64,000 bases of DNA from Bradyrhizobium diversitatis (GCF_016031635.1 NZ_JACEGD010000013.1:62001-126000); one strand, 5' to 3'. Counted from the first letter of the stretch, positions 34,002 through 41,794 are shown. A program made the numbers and translations. The notes: generated by a model not told the origin, from the sequence alone.

Positions 34002-34739
34002 TCAGATCATGGCCATGCCGCCGTTGACGTGGATGGTCTGCCCGGTGACATAGGATGCTTCGTTCGAACTCAGGTAGACCGCGGCTGCCGCAATGTCTTC
34101 GGGCGTACCCAGGCGGGCGGCCGGAACCTTGGTTAGAATCGTTTCACGCTGCTTGTCGTTGAGCGCATCCGTCATCGGCGTCTTGATGAAGCCGGGCGCG
34201 ATGCAGTTCGCGGTGACGCCACGCTTGGCATATTCGGCACCCAGCGTCTTGATCATGCCGATCAGGCCTGCCTTCGACGCAGTATAGTTGCCCTGCCCCG
34301 GATTGCCGGTGACACCGACCACCGAGGTGATGGCGATGATGCGGCCGAAGCGCTTGCGCATCATCAGCTTGGTTGCGGCGCGCGCCAGGCGGAAGGTCGC
34401 GGTCAGATTGACATTGATGACCTCATCCCAATCCTCGTCACGGAGTTGCACGAAGAGGTTGTCGCGCGTGATGCCAGCGTTGGCGACGAGAATGTCGACC
34501 TGGCCCATCGCAGCTTCCGCAGCCGGCACCAGCGCCTCGACCTCGTCGGCCTTGGAAAGATTGCAGGGCAGCACATGGGCGCGCTCGCCGAGCTTGCCCG
34601 CAAGCTCGTCCAGCACTTCCTTCCGCGTCCCCGATATCGCAACGGTGGCGCCCTGCGCGTGCAGCGCCTGCGCGATCGCGCCGCCGATGCCGCCGGTCGC
34701 GCCGGTGACGAGCGCCTTTCGGCCAGTCAGATCGAACAT
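34002..34739 (-). CDS. fabG: 3-oxoacyl-ACP reductase
   Basis: The 245-aa SDR enzyme reduces 3-oxoacyl-ACP with NADPH. Cofactor motif TGATGGIG is at residues 12-19, NAG occurs in ILVANAGITRDN, and the active-site YTASKAG lies near residue 150 after a conserved Ser (ITSVVG). The C-terminal VTGQTIHVNGGMAMI is typical of FabG. The frame continues 22 codons upstream into the palindromic element; the ATG chosen has GGAGGAG 7 bases before it. It is separated from fabD by the second copy of the intergenic palindromic element. Confidence 0.97.
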   Translation of the reverse strand: MFDLTGRKALVTGATGGIGGAIAQALHAQGATVAISGTRKEVLDELAGKLGERAHVLPCNLSKADEVEALVPAAEAAMGQVDILVANAGITRDNLFVQLRDEDWDEVINVNLTATFRLARAATKLMMRKRFGRIIAITSVVGVTGNPGQGNYTASKAGLIGMIKTLGAEYAKRGVTANCIAPGFIKTPMTDALNDKQRETILTKVPAARLGTPEDIAAAAVYLSSNEASYVTGQTIHVNGGMAMI

Positions 34740-34753
34740 CGATAACTCCTCCA

Positions 34754-34847
34754 AAGCACGACCCGGAAAAATGCGCAGCGGTTTTCCGGAAAGATCATGC
34801 GTCAACTCGAGAACTCAAGCGCGGCGACCATTCATCGCGCTTCAAGC
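34754..34847. repeat. Bradyrhizobium-type intergenic palindromic element, copy 2
   Basis: This is the same two-part element as at 30581-30681 but inverted. The segment gcgcagcggttttccgg with flanking gcacgacccgg / gatcatgc matches the second hairpin, and gcgcggcgaccattcatcgcgc matches the first. It fills most of the fabD-fabG gap and touches the fabD stop codon, so it will be transcribed as part of the operon message and could act as an RNA hairpin between the two coding regions. Confidence 0.75.
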
Positions 34848-35801
34848 CTGCTTCGCAGCGGCCAATGCATCCCTGGCGGCGGCAATATCGTTCGGACCGC
34901 CGACCGCAACGCCCACGGCACCGTCCGCGATGCGCTTGACGAGACCTGTCAGCACCTTGCCGGCGCCGATCTCGAAGAAGCGGGTGACGCCCTGCCCGGC
35001 CATGTAAGCGACCGACTCACGCCAGCGCACCGTGCCGGTGACCTGCTCGACCAGGCGGCGGCGGATCTCGTCGGGATCGGTGATGGCGCTCGCCAGCACG
35101 TTCGACACCAGCGGCGCGGCCGGCGCCTTGATCGTGACCTCGGCCAGCGCGGCCGCCATGGCGTCCGCAGCCGGCTGCATCAGCTTGCAATGGAACGGCG
35201 CGGACACCGGCAGCAGCATCGCGCGCTTGGCGCCCTTGGCCTTGGCGATCTCGACGGCGCGGTCGACCGCGGCCTTGTCGCCCGAGACCACCACCTGCCC
35301 GCCGCCATTGTCGTTGGCGGCCTGGCAGACCTGCCCCTGCGCCGCCTCGCCGGCGACCTCCATGGCGGCTTCATAGTCGAGACCGAGCAGCGCGGCCATC
35401 GCGCCGGCGCCGACCGGGACGGCCTTTTGCATTGCGAGACCGCGCGTGCGAAGCAGACGGGCGGTATCCGAAACCGTCAGGCTGCCGGCCGCGGCCAGCG
35501 CTGAATATTCACCAAGCGAATGACCTGCGACGAAGGCGGCATCTCGTCCCACGGAAAAACCAGCCTCGGCCTCCAGGACGCGCAGCGTGGCGACGGACAC
35601 CGCCATCAGCGCCGGCTGGGCGTTCTCGGTGAGCTGGAGGGTTTCGGCCGGACCTTCCCAGATGGTGGCCGTCAGCTTCTCGCCAAGCGCGGCATCGACC
35701 TCGTCGAATACGGCGCGCGCCACCGGAAAGGCGTCGGCCAGGGCCTTGCCCATGCCGACCGCCTGGGAACCCTGCCCAGGAAATGTGAATGCAGCCGTCA
35801 T
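34842..35801 (-). CDS. fabD: Malonyl-CoA:ACP transacylase
   Basis: The 319-aa enzyme loads malonyl groups onto AcpP. The nucleophile Ser lies in GHSLGEYSAL, the catalytic His in APFHCKLM, and FTFPGQGSQAVGMG opens the protein. The ATG at 35801 has GGGAG about 7 bases before it. In-frame ATGs at 35825 and 35891 would add 8 and 30 residues that are not part of the family. It begins the minus-strand cluster fabD-fabG-acpP-fabF-mltG-yicC-gmk. The desaturase operon ends 174 bases upstream. Confidence 0.97.
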   Translation of the reverse strand: MTAAFTFPGQGSQAVGMGKALADAFPVARAVFDEVDAALGEKLTATIWEGPAETLQLTENAQPALMAVSVATLRVLEAEAGFSVGRDAAFVAGHSLGEYSALAAAGSLTVSDTARLLRTRGLAMQKAVPVGAGAMAALLGLDYEAAMEVAGEAAQGQVCQAANDNGGGQVVVSGDKAAVDRAVEIAKAKGAKRAMLLPVSAPFHCKLMQPAADAMAAALAEVTIKAPAAPLVSNVLASAITDPDEIRRRLVEQVTGTVRWRESVAYMAGQGVTRFFEIGAGKVLTGLVKRIADGAVGVAVGGPNDIAAARDALAAAKQA

Positions 35802-35974
35802 CGGCGCTCCCTGCTTGTCGGGCATGGTCCTATCGAGAACCGGCAGCCGATTGCGCACGGCCTTAGGCCATGGTTCCGGATCATGCTCCAAAGGGGGCCG
35901 TAGACACCGTCCGGGGCTGCACTGTCAAGCCGAGATGGGGGCTTCGACCAGCATTCAACGGGGAATGCGCCTCC

Positions 35975-37000
35975 TCAAAACCCGCCGGCGGTCTGGTTGG
36001 CATCGACGTCCGCCCCGGACTGCGCGCGGCGCGCACTGTTGACGAGTTGTCCCGGCCGATCCTCGCGGTTCGGCCTGGCCGTCGCCAGCCGCAGCACCGC
36101 CGCGTAATTCGGCTGCACTTCCATGCGGCCGGCGTGCCGGCTCGCACTGAGGAGGCGATGCACCTTCGGCAGATTGTAGCAGGGCACGTAGAACAACAGA
36201 TGATGCTCGAGGTGATAGTTCACGTAATACGGCGCGATGAACAGGCGCTCGAGAAAATTGGCATGCGTGGTGCGGGTGTTGCGCAGGGGATCGCTGCTAT
36301 CGGGGACGACGGCGTGCTCCGCAATGTTGCGAATGCGGGTGATGACCATCATCCAGGTCAATAGCGGCACCAGCCACAGCAGCGGATAGGCCCACCACAC
36401 GCCGGCCGCGGCGAGCGCGGCAAACATGATCCCGTTGACCACACATTGCGGGCCGAGCATCTCCCAGAAATGCGCCGCACGCCGCCGCCATGACCAGTCC
36501 TTTGGCCCGAGCGCGTTGAGCAACTGCGCCTTGCGCTGCTGATAGCCGGTCTGCCCGGTGATGTCGCGGATGAACTTGCGACGGTAGCTCAGCTTCGTGA
36601 TCGGAAACGGCGCCGACAGCACGAGATCGGGGTCGTCCTCCTGCTGGGTGCGCGCATGGTGCTGAAGGTGATAGCGCCGGTAGCTGCGCGTCTCCGCAAA
36701 CAGCGGATAGGCGCAGAACCACTGGCTTAGCGCCAGATTGGTCTTCTCGTCGGCGGACAGGCAGCCATGCGCACCGTCATGCATCAGGATCGCAAGGCCG
36801 AGCTGGCGCGAGCCGATGATGGCGACGGCCAGGACGTAGGTGATCGGATTGGGCCACCACGCGACCAAGGCGATGGCACCGATGATCAATGTCCAGGCGT
36901 GCGCGATCAGCGCCACGCCTTTCCATGTCACGCGCTGGCGCACGTCGGCGAGTTGATCGTCGGTCAGGAAATCGCGGGCACGCATGCGAAGCGCGGTCAT
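35975..37000 (-). CDS. Membrane fatty-acid desaturase
   Basis: The 341-aa protein has the three histidine boxes of membrane di-iron desaturases: HDGAH at 74-78, HLQHH at 111-115, and HLEHH near residue 270. They are spread among four or more hydrophobic segments. It should introduce a double bond into acyl lipids or a related hydrophobic substrate such as a carotenoid. GAGGAGG lies 6 bases before the ATG, and the gene starts 3 bases after the TetR stop, so the two are one operon. The C-terminal 35 residues are an unconserved charged tail. Confidence 0.9.
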   Translation of the reverse strand: MTALRMRARDFLTDDQLADVRQRVTWKGVALIAHAWTLIIGAIALVAWWPNPITYVLAVAIIGSRQLGLAILMHDGAHGCLSADEKTNLALSQWFCAYPLFAETRSYRRYHLQHHARTQQEDDPDLVLSAPFPITKLSYRRKFIRDITGQTGYQQRKAQLLNALGPKDWSWRRRAAHFWEMLGPQCVVNGIMFAALAAAGVWWAYPLLWLVPLLTWMMVITRIRNIAEHAVVPDSSDPLRNTRTTHANFLERLFIAPYYVNYHLEHHLLFYVPCYNLPKVHRLLSASRHAGRMEVQPNYAAVLRLATARPNREDRPGQLVNSARRAQSGADVDANQTAGGF

Positions 37001-37003
37001 GGC

Positions 37004-37708
37004 CTAACCCTCCTCATTCGAATTGCTGGATGCGCCGGCCTCCTCGACGAGACGCAGGCGCCCGGTGTCTTCAGTGGATTTCGCCTGCTCGCCCAGCACG
37101 CGCAGCATCTCGGCGCAGAGCTCCTCGGGCGAACGGCCCATGGCATAGCCTTCGAGAATGACGCCGATGGCGACGGCCCAGAACCGCCGCGAGGTTTCGT
37201 CGGGCGCACGCAGGGAGCGCCAGCCGTGCCGCGCCACCTGGCCAGCATAGGCGCGCGCGCCTTCACCGTGCAGGCGCTCGATGGTCCGCTCGACCAGCGG
37301 TGCGAGATCCTGGCGACGACGCGTCAATGTCAGCGCTTCCGCGAAAAAAGCGACCGAATCGCTCGCCGTCACCGTCGCGGCCAGCGCGTGGATATATTCC
37401 CGCGGCGTGCGCGCCCTCAGCGCCGCCTGCTCGGCCGCACGCGCCAGATACAGCAGATCGCGGCAGGCGCATTCGACGAACAGCGCCTCCTTGGTGCGGA
37501 AGTAATAGGTGATCTGGCTCGGGAACGCGTCCGCGGCACCCGCGATGTCGGTGATTGCCGTGCCGGACAGCCCCCGCTCCCGAAACAGCGGGCTTGCGGC
37601 ATCCAGGAGCAGCGACCGCATTTTGCGGCCGGCCGAACGCGTCGCACGCGCGGCGTGCCTGGGGTCGCCCGCCGCCTCGAGCGGCTCATCAGTCGACGTT
37701 TCCGCCAT
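37004..37708 (-). CDS. TetR-family regulator of the desaturase operon
   Basis: The 234-aa protein has an N-terminal TetR helix-turn-helix (LFRERGLSGTAITDIAGAAD, then SQITYYFRTKEALF) after about 28 disordered residues. A ligand-binding helical domain follows. It is encoded directly before the desaturase. The near-perfect palindrome at 37726-37750, ending 18 bases before its ATG, is the probable operator, so it likely controls itself and the desaturase. Pseudomonas DesT, a TetR protein that responds to acyl-CoA and controls a desaturase, is a functional parallel. The ligand here is inferred only. Confidence 0.88.
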   Translation of the reverse strand: MAETSTDEPLEAAGDPRHAARATRSAGRKMRSLLLDAASPLFRERGLSGTAITDIAGAADAFPSQITYYFRTKEALFVECACRDLLYLARAAEQAALRARTPREYIHALAATVTASDSVAFFAEALTLTRRRQDLAPLVERTIERLHGEGARAYAGQVARHGWRSLRAPDETSRRFWAVAIGVILEGYAMGRSPEELCAEMLRVLGEQAKSTEDTGRLRLVEEAGASSNSNEEG

Positions 37709-37725
37709 GGGATCATCTCCGCTGA

Positions 37726-37750
37726 CTTATTTGTATGTCATACAAACAAG
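37726..37750. promoter_or_regulatory. Palindromic operator for the TetR/desaturase operon
   Basis: A 17-bp perfect palindrome, tttgtatg-t-catacaaa, runs from 37730 to 37746. Extending it to 37726-37750 adds three further matched pairs (ctt / aag) with only one mismatched pair. It is centred 30 bases before the regulator ATG, where it would cover the promoter. Such a long symmetrical site directly before a tetR gene is strong evidence for an autoregulated operator. Confidence 0.82.
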
Positions 37751-37841
37751 TAGATCAAGCCGAATTTTGGTATCGGAGGATGGGGTCTGGCTGCCGTCGG
37801 AGGGGCGGCCCCCGGCTCGGCTTGAGAATGCCCCTCCAACC

Positions 37842-37869
37842 TTGCAAAGCCAGCCAAAATCCGTATAAG
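37842..37869 (+). promoter_or_regulatory. Sigma-70-type promoter for the rpsF operon
   Basis: TTGCAA at 37842-37847, a 16-base spacer and TATAAG at 37864-37869 match the housekeeping promoter form. It points towards rpsF, leaving a leader of about 185 bases. Confidence 0.6.
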
Positions 37870-38060
37870 GCGCCCATCCGCAGACCCCGGCCGGGAGCTG
37901 AACGGACGGTCTCAGCAAATCATTCGTGATTTTGGTGTGGCAGGGCCAGTCGGTCCGTCGTCCCGTGTTTCCGCCTTCTGAGCTTGATCCCAGAGTCCTT
38001 TCCGAAGGTCTCTTAAGGGTTTGACGCCGGGCGATGCGCCAACATGAGGAAAGGACGTCC

Positions 38061-38531
38061 ATGCCTCTTTACGAGCATGTTTTTCTTGCGCGCCAGGACG
38101 CGAGCCCGCAGCAGGTCGAAGAGCTGACTGCGCAGATGACCGGTATCGTCGAAGGTCTCGGCGGCAAGATCACCAAGACCGAGAATTGGGGCGTGCGCTC
38201 CCTCACCTACCGCATGAACAAGAACCGCAAGGCGCACTTCGTGCTGCTCAACATCGACGCGCCGTCTGCGGCGATCGCCGAGATCGAGCGGCAGGAGCGC
38301 ATCAGCGAAGACGTGATCCGCTATCTCAGCGTCCGCGTCGAGGAGCTCGAGGAAGGCCCGTCCGCGATGATGCGCAAGGCCGACCGCGATCGCGAGCGTG
38401 ACGATCGTGGCGGTGGCTTCCGCGGCGAGCGTGAAGGCGGCTTCCGTGGTGACCGCGAGGGTGGTTTCCGCGGCGATCGCGGCCCGCGCCGTCCGCGCGA
38501 CGAAGCTGAAACCACGACGGATGGGGAGTAA
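38061..38531 (+). CDS. rpsF: Ribosomal protein bS6 with RGG-like C-terminal tail
   Basis: The 156-aa protein has the S6 fold in its first about 100 residues (MPLYEHVFLARQDASPQQVE, NWGVRSLTYRMNKNRKAHFV). A tail follows with three near-identical 8-residue units of the type GGFRGDRE, encoded by three 24-bp repeats at 38412-38483. S6 pairs with S18 on the 30S platform. The ATG at 38061 has AGGAAAGGA before it; an earlier in-frame ATG would add 9 residues. It is followed by rpsR 5 bases after its stop. Confidence 0.96.
   Translation: MPLYEHVFLARQDASPQQVEELTAQMTGIVEGLGGKITKTENWGVRSLTYRMNKNRKAHFVLLNIDAPSAAIAEIERQERISEDVIRYLSVRVEELEEGPSAMMRKADRDRERDDRGGGFRGEREGGFRGDREGGFRGDRGPRRPRDEAETTTDGE
38412..38483 (+). 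repeat. Three 24-bp in-frame repeats in rpsF
   Basis: Units at 38412-38435, 38436-38459 and 38460-38483 encode GGFRGERE, GGFRGDRE and GGFRGDRG. They form an Arg/Gly tail like those that bind RNA. Differences are mostly at third codon positions, so the peptide is conserved more than the DNA. Confidence 0.85.
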
Positions 38532-38536
38532 GACCA

Positions 38537-38776
38537 ATGGCTGAAGCTGGTGCACGTCGCCCGTTTTTCCGTCGTCGCAAGAGCTGCCCGTTCACGGGTG
38601 CCAATGCGCCGAAGATCGACTACAAGGACTCCAAGCTGCTGATGCGTTACGTCTCCGAGCGCGGCAAGATCGTGCCGAGCCGCATCACGGCGGTGTCCGC
38701 AAAGAAGCAGCGTGAACTCGCCCGCGCCATCAAGCGCGCGCGCTTCCTGGGCCTCCTGCCCTACGTCATTCGCTGA
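38537..38776 (+). CDS. rpsR: Ribosomal protein bS18
   Basis: The 79-aa basic protein matches S18: RRPFFRRRKSCPFTG-type N-terminus, IDYKDSKLLMRYVSERGKIV, PSRITAVSAKKQRELARAIK and FLGLLPYV. It forms a heterodimer with S6 on the 30S platform. It starts 5 bases after rpsF, and the two are followed by a strong hairpin that may reduce transcription into the membrane-protein and rplI part of the operon. Confidence 0.97.
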   Translation: MAEAGARRPFFRRRKSCPFTGANAPKIDYKDSKLLMRYVSERGKIVPSRITAVSAKKQRELARAIKRARFLGLLPYVIR

Positions 38777-38787
38777 TACGACCAATT

Positions 38788-38815
38788 CGACCGGCGGCCG
38801 CTGGGCCGCCGGTCG
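38788..38815 (+). terminator. Strong hairpin after rpsR (attenuating terminator)
   Basis: A 12-bp perfect stem, cgaccggcggcc paired with ggccgccggtcg, closes a 4-base loop 12 bases after the rpsR stop, followed by tgacttt. With only three T residues it is a weak terminator and may act as a partial one between the ribosomal genes and the rest of the operon. Confidence 0.6.
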
Positions 38816-38858
38816 TGACTTTCTGAACTCATAAGGCTTCCGGGTCGTCCGGTCGCCG

Positions 38859-39890
38859 ATGGTTGGGGCAAACGACGCCTCTAACCGCTCGAAGGGAGCG
38901 GGACAGCTGATGATGGCATTTGGACTCATTGCCCTGATCGCCGGCGCCGCGTCGGCCCTGATGTTCGCCTCGATCATCTCGGGCGCGATGATCTCGCTCG
39001 TCCTGTTCTATCTCGCACCGCTGCCGCTGATGGTCGCCGCGATCGGCTGGGGACCGCTTTGCGCCAGCCTCGGCGGCATTGCCGCTGCGACCGGCCTCGG
39101 CGCCCTGTTCGGCCTGCCCTACTGCATCGCCTTCGCCGTCACCGTCGCGTTGCCGGCCTGGTGGCTCGGCCATCTCGCCCTGCTCGGCCGGCCGGTGGGA
39201 AGTCTCGCGCCGGACGCCGCCTCCGCCAAATCGGCGCCAGCCCCCGAGATCGAGTGGTATCCGGTCGGCCGCCTCCTGCTCTGGATCGCAGGCTTCGCCA
39301 CACTGACCACGATGGCCGCCCTGCTCACGCTCGGCAGCGACGCCGAGACCATCACCGGCACGCTGCGGCGCGGGCTGATGCGCCTGCTCCGCACCACCGA
39401 CCCGCAAACCTCGGGCGAAGCCAGCCAGTTCGTCGACGCGCTGGTGCGCATGGTCCCGGCCGGCGCCACGATCATCGCGATGATGACGCTGACTCTCAAC
39501 CTCTGGCTCAGCGCAAAGGTGACCGCGACGTCGGGCCGGCTGCGCCGTCCCTGGCCGGATCTGATGGCGGCCGAACTGCCGCCAATGACCCTGGTGGCGC
39601 TCTGCATCGCGCTGGCCTTCTGCTTCACCGGCGGACTGCTTGCCATCGTCGCGCAGATCGCCACGGCCGCGCTGATGATGGCCTATGCGCTGACCGGTTT
39701 CGCCGTGCTGCATACGCTGACGCTCGCGCTGAAGAGCCGCACATTCTGGCTCGGCTCGACCTACGTTGTCGTCGTCGTGTTCGGGTGGCCCGTGCTCGCG
39801 ATGGTCATCCTCGGTCTTGCGGATGCCGTGTTCGGCTTTCGCGAGCGCTTCCTGCGCGGCCGGCAGCCGCCACCACTGCCAACGCCTTAA
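38859..39890 (+). CDS. DUF2232 integral membrane protein
   Basis: The 343-aa protein has about eight hydrophobic segments (for example LMMAFGLIALIAGAASALMF, FATLTTMAALLTLG, GGLLAIVAQIATAALMMAYA). Its position between rpsR and rplI is characteristic of alphaproteobacterial DUF2232 proteins, as it is of the similar membrane proteins found there in firmicutes. The function is unknown. A basic, soluble loop (residues 170-220) and a charged C-terminus lie in the cytoplasm or periplasm. The ATG follows a GC-rich hairpin; no strong ribosome site is visible. Confidence 0.85.
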   Translation: MVGANDASNRSKGAGQLMMAFGLIALIAGAASALMFASIISGAMISLVLFYLAPLPLMVAAIGWGPLCASLGGIAAATGLGALFGLPYCIAFAVTVALPAWWLGHLALLGRPVGSLAPDAASAKSAPAPEIEWYPVGRLLLWIAGFATLTTMAALLTLGSDAETITGTLRRGLMRLLRTTDPQTSGEASQFVDALVRMVPAGATIIAMMTLTLNLWLSAKVTATSGRLRRPWPDLMAAELPPMTLVALCIALAFCFTGGLLAIVAQIATAALMMAYALTGFAVLHTLTLALKSRTFWLGSTYVVVVVFGWPVLAMVILGLADAVFGFRERFLRGRQPPPLPTP

Positions 39891-39938
39891 GTCACCCCGA
39901 AACTGAAACCTACAGAGCACTTCAAGAGGAGAACGAAT

Positions 39939-40538
39939 ATGGAAGTCATTTTGCTGGAACGCGTCAACAAGCTCGGCCAGATGGGCGAAGTCGTGAAGGT
40001 TCGCGACGGCTACGCCCGCAATTTCCTGCTCAAGCGCGGCAAGGCGCTGCGCGCCACCGCCGACAACCGGGCCAAGTATGACGGCATGAAGGCCGATCTC
40101 GAGGCCCGCAACCTCGCCTCGAAGGCCGAGGCGTCCAAGGTCGCCGAGAAGATCGAAGGCAAGAACATCATCGTGATCCGCCAGGCGTCGGAAGCCGGCC
40201 AGCTGTTCGGCTCCGTCAACGTGCGTGACATCGTCATCGCGTTCGAAGCCGATGGCGTTTCGCTGGCTCGCCCGCAGATCCAGCTCGATGCGCCGATCAA
40301 GACCATCGGCAAGCACACGATCACCGTCGCCGTTCATCCCGAGGTCGAGGTCGAAATCACCGTGACGGTCGCGCGCAGCCAGGACGAGGCCGAGCGCATC
40401 AACCGCGGCGAGGATATCTCGACCCGCAACGAGGACCGCGATGCGGCTGCCGAGGCGATCGCCGCCGCCGGCGAGTTCTTCGATCCGGACGCCCAGCACG
40501 ACGAAGTCGAGCCGGCCCCGGCTGCGGAAGAGAAGTAA
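39939..40538 (+). CDS. rplI: Ribosomal protein bL9
   Basis: The 199-aa protein has the L9 N-terminal domain (MEVILLERVNKLGQMGEVVK, VRDGYARNFLLKRGKALRAT), the long connecting helix, and the C-terminal domain (GQLFGSVNVRDIV). The last about 40 residues are an acidic Ala/Glu tail, making it about 50 residues longer than E. coli L9, as in related genera. GAGGAG lies 8 bases before the ATG. An intrinsic terminator follows at 40598-40628, after a palindromic element. Confidence 0.97.
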   Translation: MEVILLERVNKLGQMGEVVKVRDGYARNFLLKRGKALRATADNRAKYDGMKADLEARNLASKAEASKVAEKIEGKNIIVIRQASEAGQLFGSVNVRDIVIAFEADGVSLARPQIQLDAPIKTIGKHTITVAVHPEVEVEITVTVARSQDEAERINRGEDISTRNEDRDAAAEAIAAAGEFFDPDAQHDEVEPAPAAEEK

Positions 40539-40550
40539 GTACGCCAGCTC

Positions 40551-40590
40551 GTCATTCCGGGGCGATGCGAACCATCGAACCCGGAATGAC
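40551..40590. repeat. REP-like palindrome after rplI
   Basis: Gtcattccgg (40551-40560) pairs with ccggaatgac (40581-40590), and the 20-base interior contains cgat / atcg. Similar sequences lie at 59761-59840, and related ones after livK and alr. This kind of small intergenic palindrome is dispersed in Bradyrhizobium. Confidence 0.75.
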
Positions 40591-40597
40591 GAACAAG

Positions 40598-40628
40598 AAA
40601 GCCCGGTCGCCTCAGGCGGCCGGGCTTT
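40598..40628 (+). terminator. Intrinsic terminator of the rpsF-rplI operon
   Basis: Aaagcccggtcgcc (40598-40611) pairs with ggcggccgggcttt (40615-40628), followed by tc. One G-T style mismatch lies in the stem. The hairpin extends into the 3' end of the convergent thioesterase gene (stop at 40612), and the reverse strand also gives an AAAGCCCGG-type hairpin, so it may end transcription both ways. Confidence 0.75.
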
Positions 40629-41079
40629 TCATTTTGCCGGCGACGTCCTCGCTCAGCATCGCGATCGAGGCCAGCGCGGTTGCCGTGTGCTTCTCAACTC
40701 CGTCGCTGACGCAGAACACGTCGGCCGCAACCACAGCGACCTGTCGGCCCGGCTTGATCACCTTTGCCCGGCAGATCAGCTTCTCACCGACCGCTGGCGA
40801 CAACAGGTTGAGCTTGTATTCGGCCGTCAGCGCCGCCTGGCCGCGCGAGGTCGCGGCCGCGATCGTCGTGGCGTTGTCGACCAGGAAGGCGGTAACGCCG
40901 CCATGGAAGAAGCCGTGCTGCTGAAGCAGCTCGGGCCGGCGCTCCACCGCGATGGTGCAGGTGCCGCGTGACAATTCGGAGAGCTCGGCGCCCACCAGGT
41001 TCATGAAACCCTGCCGGCCGACATTGGCGTGGATGCGTTCGGCAATTGGCGCGAATTCCGGATCAGCTTCGGCCCGCAT
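40612..41079 (-). CDS. PaaI-type hotdog thioesterase
   Basis: The 155-aa protein has the hotdog signature QQHGFFHGGVTAFLVDNATT, with the HGG turn and downstream Asp typical of PaaI/YbgC-type acyl-CoA thioesterases. TAEYKLNLLSPAVGE and VFCVSDG complete the fold. The substrate acyl group is unknown. The ATG at 41079 has GGGAGAGG close upstream; a longer frame adds 20 residues inside the gap to the TetR gene. It starts 11 bases after the TetR stop. The two form an operon under the palindrome at 41697-41726. Confidence 0.88.
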   Translation of the reverse strand: MRAEADPEFAPIAERIHANVGRQGFMNLVGAELSELSRGTCTIAVERRPELLQQHGFFHGGVTAFLVDNATTIAAATSRGQAALTAEYKLNLLSPAVGEKLICRAKVIKPGRQVAVVAADVFCVSDGVEKHTATALASIAMLSEDVAGKMKSPAA

Positions 41080-41090
41080 GCGGCCTCTCC

Positions 41091-41687
41091 CTATTGCCTG
41101 TTGATGCGATCGAATGGCCTCAGCGCACGAATGGCGCAAGCGATCAGCGTGTCGGCCTCACTGCGCGGATCGGTGCGGTCGCGCCCCGACAGAAAGGCAC
41201 GGCAGAAGATCTGCGCCGGACCGATGAGCTGGCTGACGAACATCACTGGCGTCATCGGCAGCAGCTCGCCGCCTGCAACAAGCGGCGCCCGCCAGCGCTC
41301 GATGCCTTCGGCAAGCCGCGCGTTCTGCGCACGCTGGGCATCGCGCACGTCCTCGCCCCATTCGCTGCGTGAGATCTCGAAGAGGTAGCGCGCCTCGCGC
41401 CGGCTGGTCACGACCCAGTCGAGATGCGCCCGGATCAGGCGACCGATGCCCTGCTCCGCATCGGGCACGGGATCGAGCGCCGCCAGCACCGCGGCATGAT
41501 AGTGCCGCAAGACCTCCAGGAACAGCGCACCGGCGAGCTCCTTCTTCGAACCGAAGGCATGAAAGAAGCTGCCGTTGGAGGCGCGGGCCCGGGTGCGGAT
41601 CGCGGCCACCGTCGCGGCTTCGAAGCCGACGCGGTCGAACACCAGCAGCCCGGCTGCCAACAGGTCGTCTCGCACGCTCGCCGCCAT
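41091..41687 (-). CDS. TetR-family regulator of the thioesterase operon
   Basis: The 198-aa protein has a TetR helix-turn-helix (GFEAATVAAIRTRARASNGS, then FFHAFGSKKELAGALFLEVL) and an all-helical ligand domain (YLFEISRSEWGEDV). It is encoded ahead of a PaaI-type thioesterase and behind a 30-bp near-perfect palindrome at 41697-41726. It therefore probably represses its own operon and responds to an acyl-CoA or similar compound, though the ligand is a guess. Confidence 0.85.
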   Translation of the reverse strand: MAASVRDDLLAAGLLVFDRVGFEAATVAAIRTRARASNGSFFHAFGSKKELAGALFLEVLRHYHAAVLAALDPVPDAEQGIGRLIRAHLDWVVTSRREARYLFEISRSEWGEDVRDAQRAQNARLAEGIERWRAPLVAGGELLPMTPVMFVSQLIGPAQIFCRAFLSGRDRTDPRSEADTLIACAIRALRPFDRINRQ

Positions 41688-41696
41688 CGACGCCTC

Positions 41697-41726
41697 CTAG
41701 AGTATCACTCTAGAGTAATACTCTAG
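41697..41726. promoter_or_regulatory. Long palindromic operator upstream of the TetR/thioesterase operon
   Basis: Ctagagtat (41697-41705) pairs with atactctag (41718-41726), and the interior actctagagt (41707-41716) is itself a perfect palindrome. The whole 30 bp is symmetrical except for one base pair. It contains three TAGAGT/ACTCTA half-site groups and begins 10 bases before the tetR ATG, so bound protein would block the promoter. Confidence 0.85.
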
Positions 41727-41794
41727 TCGTAGTCAATGCGATGCGGAGGCCGCATTGAAAGCGGCCTCTGCCTGTCGATGAGAAGGTAGCGGAT

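Larger units (their letters stand above)
37709..38060. other. Divergent region: desaturase operator and rpsF promoter/leader
   Basis: The left part holds the TetR palindrome (37726-37750). The right part holds the rpsF promoter at 37842-37869 and an untranslated leader of about 185 bases. No gene is evident. The long leader could contain an S6/S18-type autoregulatory RNA structure, but I could not identify the conserved core by eye. Confidence 0.55.

Noticed and set aside
38829..40499. A 556-codon open frame opposite the DUF2232 gene and rplI
   Set aside because: Composition is that of an antisense shadow (His/Asp/Arg-rich, no motif), and rplI is unmistakable on the plus strand.
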